Below are positions 42,601 through 51,494 of a DNA stretch of 64,000 bases, piece after piece. Source of the DNA: Longispora albida DSM 44784. Lineage in GTDB: Bacteria; Actinomycetota; Actinomycetes; Mycobacteriales; Micromonosporaceae. Made by a program: the position numbers and the translations under genes. The stretch spans positions 124,599-188,598 of the forward strand of contig NZ_KB903835.1 in the NCBI RefSeq assembly GCF_000379825.1. Reading direction: 5' to 3'. Numbering within the stretch: position 1 is the first letter of the stretch; every line of letters begins with the position of its first letter. The notes under the pieces are model-generated. The model was not told the origin of the DNA and did no database searches. It saw nothing but the letters and a program-made list of their open reading frames with translations.

Positions 42601-43901
42601 CACCCCTCGATCTGCTCGGGCCGGAACCCGGCGGCGACCAGCTCGTCGAACGTCGCCGAGCGCAACGGTGCGGCGGGGACGGCCCGGCGGTCGAGGCCGG
42701 GCTTGAACAGCTCGTTGGAGATGACGTCGGCGCCTTCGTGGTGCAGCACCTCGCGGATGCTGGAGACGACACGGCGGCGGTCGCCGGACCAGTCCAGGTG
42801 CACGACGAAGTGCACCGCGCCGGCGATCAGCGGCGCGGTCGCCTCGAACGGCAACCTCTCCACGGCCTGGGCGGCATACGTCTGCAGCCGCACGAACGCC
42901 TGCTTCGACGAGGAGGTGTGGATGGTGGCCAGCGAGCCGTCGTTGCCCTGGCTCATGGCGTTGAGCAGCGGGATGACCTCGCCGCCGCGGGCCTCGCCGA
43001 GGATGACCCGGTCCGGGCTCATCCGCAGGCCCCACCGCACCAGTTCGGCCTGGTCGATGGCGCCTTCGCCTTCGATGTTGGCCTCGCGGGCCTGCAGGGC
43101 GATGCAGTCGGGGTGGTCGGGGTCCTGGTCGAGGGCGAGCTCGTCGGTGTCCTCGATGGTGATCAGCCGCTCGTGCGGCGGGATCTCCCGGGCCAGCGCC
43201 CGCAGGAAAGTCGTCTTCCCGCTGTTGGTGCCGCCGCAGATGATGATGTTCTTGCGCGCCTTCACCATCGCCGAGAACAAGCTGATCATGCCCGGGGGCA
43301 TGACGCCCTTGTCGTGGGCGAGCTGCTGCAGCGACGTCTGCAGGAGGGTGTGGCGGCGGATCGACACGCTGGGCTCGCGGGAGAGCATGGTGGCGAACAT
43401 GCGGGATCCGTCGGGCAGCCGAACGGACACCTTCGGCACGCCGCGGTCGAAGCGGCGTTCGTCGGTGCCGGCTCTGGCGGCGATGTCGCGGATCAGCTCG
43501 ATCAGCTCCTCCGAGCTGCCCGCGACCGGCGGCACCTGTTCTTTACGGCCGTCGACGCGGGTCACCCACACGGTGCTGCCGTTGATGAAGATGTTGGTGA
43601 TCGATTCGTCGTCGAGGAGTGGCTGGAGGCCGCCCATGCCGATGAGGGAGTCGGCGATCGCCTGCGCGATGGCTTTCTCCACCGGCGGGGCGAGAGCTGC
43701 CCGTCCGCCGGCGAGTTCGCGCTGGGCGTGCTCGTCGAGGACGGCCTGGATGACGGTGTGCACGCGCTCGGCGCGTTCCTGCCCGCTGGGGGCGACGCCG
43801 GCCGCGGCGACGCGGCGGGCGACCTCGGTGCGCAGCGCGGTGGTCAGCGGATCCGTGCCCGCCGACCACGACGTGGCCGGGTTGGTGAGGGCCGCGGTCA
43901 T
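42597..43901 (-). CDS. tadA: TadA/CpaF-type pilus ATPase
   Basis: A 434-residue secretion ATPase that powers pilus assembly at the inner membrane. Walker A is GGTNSGKTT (Lys229), with an Asp box (TIEDTDEL), the Walker B region (VILGEARGGE) and a His box (SLATIHTSSS) following. The N-terminal 150 residues are the usual CpaF helical and PAS-like part. ATG 43901 overlaps the stop of the TadZ-like gene. Confidence 0.92.
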   Translation of the reverse strand: MTAALTNPATSWSAGTDPLTTALRTEVARRVAAAGVAPSGQERAERVHTVIQAVLDEHAQRELAGGRAALAPPVEKAIAQAIADSLIGMGGLQPLLDDESITNIFINGSTVWVTRVDGRKEQVPPVAGSSEELIELIRDIAARAGTDERRFDRGVPKVSVRLPDGSRMFATMLSREPSVSIRRHTLLQTSLQQLAHDKGVMPPGMISLFSAMVKARKNIIICGGTNSGKTTFLRALAREIPPHERLITIEDTDELALDQDPDHPDCIALQAREANIEGEGAIDQAELVRWGLRMSPDRVILGEARGGEVIPLLNAMSQGNDGSLATIHTSSSKQAFVRLQTYAAQAVERLPFEATAPLIAGAVHFVVHLDWSGDRRRVVSSIREVLHHEGADVISNELFKPGLDRRAVPAAPLRSATFDELVAAGFRPEQIEGW

Positions 43902-44632
43902 CGGCTCGCTCCCGTCCGAGGTGCGGCGTGCCGGCCGGCGGGCGCGGCCAGGTCCGCGGCGAGGGCGGCGAGCTGCTTGGCCAGGCGCATCGACTGCCAG
44001 AATCGCGATGTCGTCCGGCCGGACAGGACACCGGCGGTGTTCTCGTGCCAGGACAGGTGCGCGTGCACCTGCAGGCCGTAGGAGTCGGAGATCTGCCGGG
44101 CGGTGTAGGGCCCAGCCCCCGACAGGACCAGGCCGAGGCGTCCGGCGGTGGAGTCGATCAGCCACGGCAGGCGCGCGGCGAGCTGCGCCTGCTCGTCGAC
44201 GGTCGGGCGGATCACCAGCAGCAGCAGGTCACTCGCCGCCGCCAGGACCAGGCCGGGGCCGCCCTGGGTGAGACGGCCGACGTCGGCGATCACCGGATGC
44301 CCCGCTTGCGCGAGGACGGTCCGGCTCGCAGACGCCAAGGCTGTCGCCGCGGCGGTGGCGGTGTCACCGGGCGGGGCGAGGACCGCGTGCGCGCCGATCC
44401 CGGCGAGCTGCTGGGCGTGGTCGGCCAGGCTGGTGTGGGTGCCGGTGCGGCTGGCAGCGGCAAGTGTCGTCAGGCCCGGGTCGACGGTGCCGGCGAAGCG
44501 CGCCGCGAGGTCACCGCCCGCAGGGTCCGCCTCGACGAGCACGGCCTGCCCGCCCGGCCACAGCGCCGTCAGTCCGACCGCGACGGTCGTGGCCCCAGGG
44601 GAGCCCTTGAGGGATCCGATCGTCAGGAACAT
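43898..44632 (-). CDS. TadZ/CpaE-like ParA-family protein
   Basis: A 244-residue protein of the ParA/MinD group, which in Tad loci places the pilus at the cell pole. The P-loop is degenerate (KGSPGATT), lacking the usual Gly-Lys, but a signature Lys remains. VLVEADPAGGDLA and ADVGRLT fit the family. ATG 44632. The weak P-loop means that ATP hydrolysis is doubtful, as in several TadZ proteins. Confidence 0.75.
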   Translation of the reverse strand: MFLTIGSLKGSPGATTVAVGLTALWPGGQAVLVEADPAGGDLAARFAGTVDPGLTTLAAASRTGTHTSLADHAQQLAGIGAHAVLAPPGDTATAAATALASASRTVLAQAGHPVIADVGRLTQGGPGLVLAAASDLLLLVIRPTVDEQAQLAARLPWLIDSTAGRLGLVLSGAGPYTARQISDSYGLQVHAHLSWHENTAGVLSGRTTSRFWQSMRLAKQLAALAADLAAPAGRHAAPRTGASR

Positions 44633-44638
44633 GGCCGT

Positions 44639-45310
44639 CTACCGCCCGGCGCCGAGCTGGACGACGGACACCTCGCCGGAGGCGGAGGCGATCCGGGGAG
44701 CGTCGTTGACACCGACGAGGACCGAGACCACGGTGGTGCCGGTCTGGTCGGCGGCGGCGTGCACCTCGGTCACGGTGCCGTCGGCGGCCACCACACCCGC
44801 GGCACCGCCCTGACCGCCGGGGCCTCCGGCGGGGACGACGAACACCGACACCTTCGCCCCGGCGGCAAGGCCCGAGGGAATCCGGCCCGGCTTGACCGGC
44901 AGGGCAACCACCGACTGCCCGGCCGGCGGCCAGGCCGCGGCACCCAGCTGTCCCGGCGCGAGCAGGGCGCCAGCGGCGACCGGCACCGACACCGTCTGCC
45001 CGACGACCGAGGCGCGCTGGGCGGCCGGCAAGGTGGCGACCTCCGAGCTCGCCGCCAGCTTCACGACCTTCACGTCCGCATCGGTGACCGTCTGCCCGAC
45101 ACCGAGCGGGCGGGCTGCGGCCAGCACGGGAACCCGGGTGTCGAGGGCCTTGGAGGCCACGACGCTGGCCAGCACGCAGACGAGCACCAGGCCCGCGCCG
45201 AGCAGGATCCGGGGCATGCTGATCCGCCGGGTCGCGCCAGCGCTCGCGACGCCGGGAATGCGCGTCTTGTCGGCTGCTGTGGCCGTTTTCTGGGCAGGCT
45301 GTGCCGCCAT
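44639..45310 (-). CDS. CpaB/RcpC-like SAF-domain protein
   Basis: A 223-residue protein with one membrane anchor (about residues 33-52) and an exported SAF domain (AARPLGVGQTVTDADVKVV, then VPVAAGALLAPGQLG). RcpC/CpaB proteins lie in the periplasm or wall and connect the pilus with the envelope. Gap of 6 bases to the TadZ-like gene. Confidence 0.82.
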   Translation of the reverse strand: MAAQPAQKTATAADKTRIPGVASAGATRRISMPRILLGAGLVLVCVLASVVASKALDTRVPVLAAARPLGVGQTVTDADVKVVKLAASSEVATLPAAQRASVVGQTVSVPVAAGALLAPGQLGAAAWPPAGQSVVALPVKPGRIPSGLAAGAKVSVFVVPAGGPGGQGGAAGVVAADGTVTEVHAAADQTGTTVVSVLVGVNDAPRIASASGEVSVVQLGAGR

Positions 45311-45352
45311 GGGGTACCCCCGTGCGCTTTCAGATCGAAGAGGTGGAAGGGA

Positions 45353-46231
45353 CTACTGGTTGAGGGCCTGGGACTCGTTGACCGTCAGCCGCACCTGCGA
45401 CGAGGTCGTCATCGCGGGCGCTGTGCCGCTGGTCCCGCCACCAGCCCAGGAGATGTTCCAGGTCACGGTCGCCGTCAGCGTGTAGACGCCAGCTCTGGTG
45501 TAGGTATGCCCGCAGGATGTGGAGGCTGCGCTCGGGTCGGTGCCCGGCGTCCACGCCGCTCCCGGCCCCTGGCAGGTAACCGTTCCGCCGTCGCCTGTCG
45601 TGAGCGTCATCGTCACCGGCTTCGCGATCGCGGTGACCGCGATGCCCCCGGCTGACGCGGTGGCCGGCTGCGGCTGCTTCCAGGACGAGGCGTCCGCCCA
45701 GATCCACGTCGGCACGTGCACCAACTGCGGGAGGTTCACCTTCGGGCTCGTCGAGATCGTCAACGCCGGGAGCGTCAGCCGGGCGATAGCCTGCTCGGCC
45801 AGCTGGGCCGGGGTGACCTGTACCGGGTCTGGGATGTAGTTCCAGTAGCCCATCTGCTCCCGGCCCCACGGCGCGGTGCAGGTCCGGAAGTACCAGGCAC
45901 CGGCTGGCGCGCCTTCAGGCTTGGGGAACGGGGCATCGCTGCTCGGGCCGTCGTAGTAGCAGCCATCGGACCCGAGCCAGCCTCGGCCGGGGATCGAGCA
46001 GGGCACGACCGTGCCTGCCGGGTCCTGGCACTCGCCGGAGCCTGATCCGCCTCCGCCACCGTTCTTGCCGTCACGGCCGGGGAGGGTGACGGTCACGATG
46101 CAGGTCGGGCTGGAGGGGTTCTGCTGGCAGTTGACGGGGTCGCCGAAGTCAGCTGCTGCCGGGGCGCCCGCGGTGACGGTCGCCGCCAGGGCGGCACCGG
46201 CCAACAGCAGCGCGGCGAGTCTTACCCGCAT
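45353..46231 (-). CDS. Secreted Tad-locus protein, PKD-like
   Basis: A 292-residue protein with a clear signal peptide (MRVRLAALLLAGAALAATVT, cleavage near AAAD). It has ten or so Cys, mostly in the first half (NCQQNPSSPTC, CSIPG, CYYD, CTAPW), and a beta-rich C-terminus with CGHTYTRAGVYTLTATVTW, the pattern of PKD domains. It is probably an exported accessory or adhesive part of the pilus. ATG 46231 has GAGGTGG upstream and overlaps the lipoprotein gene by ten bases. Confidence 0.78.
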   Translation of the reverse strand: MRVRLAALLLAGAALAATVTAGAPAAADFGDPVNCQQNPSSPTCIVTVTLPGRDGKNGGGGGSGSGECQDPAGTVVPCSIPGRGWLGSDGCYYDGPSSDAPFPKPEGAPAGAWYFRTCTAPWGREQMGYWNYIPDPVQVTPAQLAEQAIARLTLPALTISTSPKVNLPQLVHVPTWIWADASSWKQPQPATASAGGIAVTAIAKPVTMTLTTGDGGTVTCQGPGAAWTPGTDPSAASTSCGHTYTRAGVYTLTATVTWNISWAGGGTSGTAPAMTTSSQVRLTVNESQALNQ

Positions 46232-46773
46232 GTGCCCACCTCACGGAGGGCAAAGTCGGTGACCTTCCAGCTGCCATCGACGGATTTTAGGGTCGCGGTC
46301 AGGGCGCGCTTGCCGCCCGGAGTGTCGCGGTACGGCGAGCCGTCCGCCTTGTACAGCTCGGTCTTCGAGGTGTCGACGCAGTCGCTGACCGTCGCCGCAG
46401 TCAGATTCCCGCCCGCGCCAAGTCCGCCCACGCTCGGTTGCAGAGCGACGTCGCCACGACCGCGTAGGCCGGCGTCCGCTGTCTGCTTGATCGCCTTCGT
46501 AATCAGCGCGAGAGCGTTGTCGGAGGCGAACCGCGCCAGATCCGGCTGCTGCGGGTCGGCCTGCTGCAACCCCTTGACGTACGCCGCCCACATGCCCCGG
46601 TAGGCGTCCTCCGCCTGCTTGCGGGCGACGGCCACCGGGTCAGCGGATGCCGAAGGTGTCGCGGCAGTGCTGGGCTTGCCGTCCGGCGTGTCCGCCGAGG
46701 TGCCGCAGGCGGCCAGTGCCGGCAGTGCGCCGATCACTAGTACCGCAGTGGCCAACTTGAATGCTGTACTCAT
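46222..46773 (-). CDS. Lipoprotein, first gene of the Tad operon
   Basis: A 183-residue lipoprotein with signal and lipobox (LPALAAC, Cys23), a Ser/Pro linker and a soluble domain of about 130 residues resembling the NTF2-like or low-complexity lipoproteins near actinobacterial Tad and secretion loci. ATG 46773 has GGGGTGAGG upstream. The upstream gap contains operator-like repeats. Confidence 0.78.
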   Translation of the reverse strand: MSTAFKLATAVLVIGALPALAACGTSADTPDGKPSTAATPSASADPVAVARKQAEDAYRGMWAAYVKGLQQADPQQPDLARFASDNALALITKAIKQTADAGLRGRGDVALQPSVGGLGAGGNLTAATVSDCVDTSKTELYKADGSPYRDTPGGKRALTATLKSVDGSWKVTDFALREVGTCG

Positions 46774-47253
46774 ACCTCACCCCGTCTGAGCTGCGAGTCG
46801 GACCAGTAGAGCGCACCGACCCCCAGTTACCGCAAGTGCACTAACTGCGGTGAGCTGGCACGGCATCCGGGCCGACGAACCAAGGCAAATCGGATCTCTG
46901 CATACATACCATCCGCGCTTTGCAAGGGACTGGTAAGCGGTGTCCGATTTTCGTTGCCCCAGTGCTGAAATATTGCTCTGCGTAGTGTCCGATTTTCCGA
47001 ACCATTCGTAGGACCGTGCTCGAACCAATCGGCCGACGGCAGCGTGGAGTGGATTTCGGGAATGGGGGCCGGAACGCCGTCGCCGGCGAGAATTTCCCAA
47101 ACAACTCAGGCGACGGAAAACTGCTCGCCGAGGCGGCAATTCCCTTGGGCTCTCTGGGGTGCGAGAAACATCTCCCTATGCGTATCTGTGCAGGTCAGAT
47201 AGAGTCTGCGGCGCTGAGTAGCCTCGCTCGGCGAAGTCATGGGGGAGGTGCAC
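46774..47253. other. Divergent gene-free promoter region
   Basis: This 480-bp gap is lower in GC than the window and separates the leftward Tad operon from the rightward regulator gene. No gene is convincing here. It holds the GTGTCCGATTTTC direct repeats and a related reversed AAATCGGA word at about 46886-46893, so it is probably a shared regulatory region. Confidence 0.65.
46940..46997. promoter_or_regulatory. Direct repeat GTGTCCGATTTTC, candidate operator
   Basis: Two identical 13-base words at 46940-46952 and 46985-46997, 45 bases apart, and a shorter reversed match near 46886. They lie in the divergent promoter region beside a winged-helix regulator gene, the usual place for operator sites. 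Confidence 0.6.
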
Positions 47254-47574
47254 ATGCATGTCGTGAAATCAAATCGCAGCCCGATGCTCGATCTGTGCGG
47301 GCGGCGGCACGCGATGGAGATCCTGGCTGAACTCGCCGCCGGTCCGGCGCGCTACACGAGCGTGAAACGTGCATTGGATAAGCCTCACGCGAGGACGCTG
47401 ACCGACACGCTGCGTTACCTACAGGGTGAGGGGCTCGTCGTGCAGTCGGAGTCGGTGTACGCGCTGACGGAGGCGGGCGTGGCGCTGGTTGCGATCCTCG
47501 CGCGGCTTCAAGCCGATCTGGACGCCTGGCACCGCGAGCACGGCCAGGTCCCCTTCCAGCTCCAGGCCGCGTAG
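47254..47574 (+). CDS. HxlR-type winged-helix regulator
   Basis: A 106-residue regulator starting at ATG 47254, which has GGGGGAGG upstream; ATG 47239 in frame is less likely. The sequence (ILAELAAGPARYTSVKRAL, LTDTLRYLQGEGLVVQ, YALTEAG) has the order of an HxlR/PadR-like winged helix. It sits opposite the Tad operon and probably controls it, its own gene, or both, through the repeats in the gap. Confidence 0.75.
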   Translation: MHVVKSNRSPMLDLCGRRHAMEILAELAAGPARYTSVKRALDKPHARTLTDTLRYLQGEGLVVQSESVYALTEAGVALVAILARLQADLDAWHREHGQVPFQLQAA

Positions 47575-47587
47575 CCGCGACACGACG

Positions 47588-48328
47588 ATGATCTTCTCAG
47601 TCATGCTGGTCGCCGTCGGCGGGCTGTCCGGCGCGCTGTCGCTGCGGGTCGCTGCTCGCTGGTCGGTGCCTGCGGGAACGCCGGTGCGGGCGGCGTGCGC
47701 CGCGTGCGGGGCCTCCTTCGCCGAGGGCTGGCGCGGCTGGGTGGCGTTCACCTCCTGCCCGGGCCGTTGCCGGCCCGCTGCCCGCGACACCGCGCTCGCC
47801 GTGGCGGCAGGGATGGCGCTCGGGGCACTGCTGGGTTGGCGCATGCGGCCGGAGGCCGCGCCCGAGGCGCTCCTTGCGGCGGCGTGGTTCGTCCTGCTGG
47901 CCGCCGGGCTGATCCTCGTCCGAATCGACCTCGCGGTCCGCCGCCTTCCCACGCCGATCGTCTGGACGGCCACAGCCGGTTGCCTGCTGCTGGTTGCCGC
48001 AGCTGCCACGACGGCGGGCTCAGTCCGCCTGCTGCTGGCAGCTATCGCCGGCGGCGCCATCTACGGAGGGGTCTACCTGCTGATGGCCTGGGCCAGCGCC
48101 AAGGCCAGGCGGGCGCGGATCGGGCTCGGCGACGTCCGTCTCGCAGTGCTCCTCGGCACGGGCCTCGGCGCGATCAGCGGCACGGCCCTGTTCCTCGGAG
48201 CGCTCCTGCCCTACATCCTGGCCGTTCCAGCCTGGGTGTTCCTGCTTCGGCGGGGCGAGGGCCGCCACTCATTGTTCGCGTTTGGCCCGTTCATGTTCGC
48301 CGGCGCAGCCATCGCCGCCCTCACCTGA
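47588..48328 (+). CDS. Prepilin peptidase (A24 family)
   Basis: A 246-residue membrane protease that would cut and perhaps methylate the Tad pilins. About seven membrane helices; the catalytic aspartates are visible in IDLAVRRLP and in GLGDVRLA (GxGD). Two Cys pairs (CAACG and SCPG-RCRP) near the N-terminus resemble the zinc-binding part of full-length prepilin peptidases. The start is at ATG 47588; earlier frame is not used. It is 13 bases from the regulator gene. Confidence 0.85.
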   Translation: MIFSVMLVAVGGLSGALSLRVAARWSVPAGTPVRAACAACGASFAEGWRGWVAFTSCPGRCRPAARDTALAVAAGMALGALLGWRMRPEAAPEALLAAAWFVLLAAGLILVRIDLAVRRLPTPIVWTATAGCLLLVAAAATTAGSVRLLLAAIAGGAIYGGVYLLMAWASAKARRARIGLGDVRLAVLLGTGLGAISGTALFLGALLPYILAVPAWVFLLRRGEGRHSLFAFGPFMFAGAAIAALT

Positions 48329-48358
48329 CCCGCACTACCAGCTAGGAGTACCGGCACC

Positions 48359-48664
48359 ATGACCACCCTGCCCGATCCCGTCCAGCTCGCCGAAGCCGCC
48401 AGCCAGGCCAAGGTCGACCTCGTCCGTGTGGCCGCCGAACGCCAGAACACCATCCGGGACCTCGCTGCCCGGCTGGCTGAGGCCCGCAGTGGGTACGCAC
48501 CCGAGTACAAGGCCGTACTCGCCGCGTGGGGTGAGACCGAGACCAGCCGATTCGGGCTCCTCGACCCCGACAAGGTCGCCGAGGTCGCAACCCCCAAGCG
48601 TGCCCGGCCCAGCGGAACCCGCACCGTGAAGAAGCCTGCGGCCACCCCGGCCGCAGAGCAGTGA
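48359..48664 (+). CDS. Small hypothetical protein, 101 residues
   Basis: ATG 48359 has AGGAG upstream. The first 55 residues are helical (LAEAASQAKVDLVRVAAERQ), then a disordered, basic, Ala/Pro-rich tail. It may be a small helical partner of the peptidase or regulator. No known motif. Confidence 0.6.
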   Translation: MTTLPDPVQLAEAASQAKVDLVRVAAERQNTIRDLAARLAEARSGYAPEYKAVLAAWGETETSRFGLLDPDKVAEVATPKRARPSGTRTVKKPAATPAAEQ

Positions 48665-48665
48665 G

Positions 48666-49382
48666 ATGAACATGGAAACGCCCGAGGAGATGGGCGGGCC
48701 GACCCCGGTCACGACACGCATCCAGGCACCCCGAAAGCTGCGGCCCACGGTCCGCCAGCTACCTGCCCTGGCGCACCGCTACGCCGCCGCGTTCCCCCGC
48801 CACGGCGACCGCGACGCCTACCGGCCCGGTCCTGCGGCGCGGTTCGCGGCGCTGATCACCCTGCTTCCCGGATGGCTGACGAACACGCTGGCCGCCGTCG
48901 GGGATGACGCGCTCCTGGACGTGCGAGACCTGTCCCGGCCAGCCCGGCGCCGGTGGGCGCTGGCGACGGTCCTGCTGCTCCTCGCAATACCGGCGATCGG
49001 TGTGTACATCGCCTACTTCGCCGGAGCGGACTTCGTCGTGATGGTGGGAGGCATCCTCACCCTGGGATGGCTGGCCTGGATCGCCTGGGGCCTCAATGCC
49101 CATCGCCGAGGTGAGCGCAGACTCGCCTCCGAGGTGGCCGCGGCCCGCCGCCTGGCCGCAGAACACGCGGTGCCGCTCGTCGAGGCTATGGCGCTCGCCG
49201 GCAACCCGGACGTCCCGCTCGCCTCCAGCAGCCTCCTGAAAGCCGTGCTCGACGAACCCGCGTGGCAGGACGTCGCGGTGCTGGCGTCACCGGCGAACCT
49301 GCGTGTCGGACGCTTCTACCAGCGGATGGGGTTCCGGCCCGTCAGCCCAGGTGCCCACCTGCTCATCCGACTGCCCGCCTGA
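48666..49382 (+). CDS. Membrane protein with GNAT-like C-terminus
   Basis: A 238-residue protein with two or three membrane helices (about residues 97-145) and a C-terminal part (VLASPANLRVGRFYQRMGFRPVSPG) that matches the last motif of GNAT acetyltransferases (N-x-x-x-x-x-x-Y-x-x-x-G-F). The full acetyl-CoA motif is not seen, so activity is uncertain. ATG 48666 lies one base after the preceding stop. Confidence 0.55.
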   Translation: MNMETPEEMGGPTPVTTRIQAPRKLRPTVRQLPALAHRYAAAFPRHGDRDAYRPGPAARFAALITLLPGWLTNTLAAVGDDALLDVRDLSRPARRRWALATVLLLLAIPAIGVYIAYFAGADFVVMVGGILTLGWLAWIAWGLNAHRRGERRLASEVAAARRLAAEHAVPLVEAMALAGNPDVPLASSSLLKAVLDEPAWQDVAVLASPANLRVGRFYQRMGFRPVSPGAHLLIRLPA

Positions 49383-49801
49383 TACGCGCCCCGCGGCCGG
49401 CTCCTGCAGCGAGACGGCGCCCGCCAGCTCTCCAACACGACGCTCGCCGACCATCGGAGCCTCGGCTCGGGGGAGACGGCGAAGCTTTCTCGGGGCGGTA
49501 CGGGGGATCCGCCCCGAGACAGCTTGAGCTGCAAAGATACGGCCATCATCGTTCTATCGCTACCGGCTTGCGTAAGACCTCAGACACTGGGCGGCAGACG
49601 TCAACCCAGAAGCCGATGCGTCAGCGGCTCCTACATAACCGTTCGAGCCGGGTTGCGGCCAGCGCGGACTTGCTCAAGCAGCCGGGGCTGGGTCGGGCGG
49701 GGGTGCCTCTGCCGTGGTGCCCTGCTGAGGACAGGCTCGCTCGGCGGCGCCGATGAAGATTCGGCGTGAAGGATCCCGCGTTCAGGGTGATCAACTAGAC
49801 A
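49383..49801. other. Gene-free 419-bp gap before the defence island
   Basis: No gene is convincing; the open frames are short and Arg-rich. It has an 11-bp hairpin (49488-49519) and lower coding-like order. It is a likely boundary between the pilus block and the defence genes. Confidence 0.5.
49488..49519 (+). terminator. Hairpin in the gap after the GNAT-like gene
   Basis: TCTCGGGGCGG (49488-49498) pairs with CCGCCCCGAGA (49509-49519). There is no T-run. Confidence 0.5.
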
Positions 49802-50380
49802 TTGTGGACGGACTACGCCTACGGTCAGGAGATGCTGGATTTCTCGCCTACGGGCTGGATTGCACTGTATGAGCCCACTGACCCGAACCGGGACCAGATT
49901 ATGCCGGTGGAGTCATGGTCGGCAGACGGCCTGCCCCAGGTCGTGCACGGTAATCGGCTCGTCAGTGCCGACACAGTTGACGGGTTCGTGCGCCTGGAAC
50001 GGGTGTCGCGGGTGGCGGTGGCGTTCGCAGCGGCGCCGGGCTGGAAGATCCGGATCTGGGAGAACACCGAAGACGACGCCTCTGCATTCACTGAGCCGAT
50101 CGCTGCTTGGATCGTCGACGACGGCGGTGCGTTGCAGGCGGTGCCAGGCGGCACGAACGACGGATACCTGGAACCATTCGAGGGTCGGCGGCGAGCGAAG
50201 ATCCTTCCTCCGGACGGACCCGCCGGAGAAGTCGGCGAGCGGCTGGCCAGCCTGGAATCGCTGGCGTTCCGGACCGGCAATCATCTCGCTTTCACCGACG
50301 AGCAGATTGCCGGGCTGTCCGCTGAGATCAAGCACCTGTCCGCAGGCGCGGAAAGGGCAGGCAGAGCGGATGGCCGGTAG
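49802..50380 (+). CDS. Hypothetical protein, 192 residues
   Basis: The frame is convincing (WIALYEPTDPNR, WKIRIWENTEDDASAF) from TTG 49802 or ATG 49832; neither has an ideal ribosome binding site. The product is acidic, beta-rich at the start and helical at the end (LASLESLAFRTGNHL). No known domain. Confidence 0.6.
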   Translation: MWTDYAYGQEMLDFSPTGWIALYEPTDPNRDQIMPVESWSADGLPQVVHGNRLVSADTVDGFVRLERVSRVAVAFAAAPGWKIRIWENTEDDASAFTEPIAAWIVDDGGALQAVPGGTNDGYLEPFEGRRRAKILPPDGPAGEVGERLASLESLAFRTGNHLAFTDEQIAGLSAEIKHLSAGAERAGRADGR

Positions 50381-50504
50381 GCCCCTGGATGGCCGACAAC
50401 CTTCATCCCGGTCGGCCGGACACGGCCGATCCTCCGATTTCCAGGCTGGACCGTGGAGGCCGCGCCACGCCCATTGAACTGCAACAATATGACCAGGGCG
50501 GCGA

Positions 50505-51446
50505 ATGCCAATGTCTGGCAAGAAAATGCTCGACATGGGCAAAGACACCCTCGCCGGCCTGGTTGCTGATATCACACGAAAAGCCAAGGCCGCAGACCTG
50601 CTGACCGTACCAACCACCCCGGAAGCCGAGAGTGGCTTCTTCGTCGAACTCACCGACGACGAACTCAGCGCGACACAGTTCCTCGAACTGGCCCGCGCTT
50701 CCGGCGCGCGGCTGTTCTACACCGAGGCAACCCCGTTCAGCGCCGAGCCATTGTTTTCCCACCTCGACCCCGGCGAGTACAGCGAAGAGTCCTGGTCGGC
50801 CATCGCCAAGCTCCGCGCACAGGCCGACCGCCAGACCGGCAAGATCTGCCACGTCGAACTCGCATTCGTCGCCGGATCAGTCCTCCATTCCTGGACAGCG
50901 ACCCCGGACTGGTTCACTGACATCAACGAGCGGCTCACTGAACTCGAGATCGACGAGGACGGCGACGAGGACGACGACGAACCGAACGTGCGGGCCCGCG
51001 CTCAGGCCGACGCGGAAGGCCTCGCTCACCAGCTCGCAGATATCCCGGCGTTCCGGCCCATCAAGTTCCCGGCCCGCCTGACCATGGCCACCGACAGGCT
51101 GCCCGAGCTCCGGGCGCTCGCGAACACTGGCGACCCCGGCGACGCCTATGAGGTCCGGCGCGTGGTACAGCGGGCAAGCGAGCTTGTCATGGAGCGACGC
51201 GGCGCGGTGTACGAGAAACTGCGCCCGGCGTTTCCTGAGCTCGCCCAACTGCTGGCCGCGGACCCGGCCTGGGTGAACGCGGGCCGGGCGACACTGCGCA
51301 AAGAGGCCGCCGAGCTGTTCCTGGCTCGCCACGCCGATGGATATCCGCCCACGGAACTCGAGCGGGACCGGCTGATGGACATGCCACCCCTTAGGAAGCC
51401 CCGCAAGGTGCCGGAGCAGAGCCCGCCGGACTCGATTTTCGACTGA
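50505..51446 (+). CDS. Hypothetical protein, 313 residues, defence-island edge
   Basis: ATG 50505 (or 50511) starts an acidic protein with a helical start (MLDMGKDTLAGLVADITRKA), mixed alpha/beta middle (SGFFVELTDDELSATQFLE), an Asp/Glu-rich stretch (ELEIDEDGDEDDDE) and a helical C-terminus. No known family. Its place just before the Wadjet-like operon makes a role in the island possible. The codon use looks native to the window. Confidence 0.62.
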   Translation: MPMSGKKMLDMGKDTLAGLVADITRKAKAADLLTVPTTPEAESGFFVELTDDELSATQFLELARASGARLFYTEATPFSAEPLFSHLDPGEYSEESWSAIAKLRAQADRQTGKICHVELAFVAGSVLHSWTATPDWFTDINERLTELEIDEDGDEDDDEPNVRARAQADAEGLAHQLADIPAFRPIKFPARLTMATDRLPELRALANTGDPGDAYEVRRVVQRASELVMERRGAVYEKLRPAFPELAQLLAADPAWVNAGRATLRKEAAELFLARHADGYPPTELERDRLMDMPPLRKPRKVPEQSPPDSIFD

Positions 51447-51494
51447 GGCCGGTACTGCCCACCAGATTTCGCGGACCCGGCGCCGCCTCGCCCT

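Noticed and set aside
46777-47139. Minus-strand frame of 120 codons in the Tad promoter gap
   Set aside because: Low-complexity basic sequence, no ribosome binding site, and it overlaps the operator-like repeats.
47489-47587. Upstream extension of the prepilin peptidase
   Set aside because: The extra part overlaps the regulator gene and is Ser/Pro/Arg-rich; the membrane protein begins at ATG 47588.
49600-49680. tRNA-like T-arm (CGTTCGAGCC) in the gap
   Set aside because: The arm does not pair properly and no acceptor or anticodon stem can be drawn around it. No attachment site is supported.
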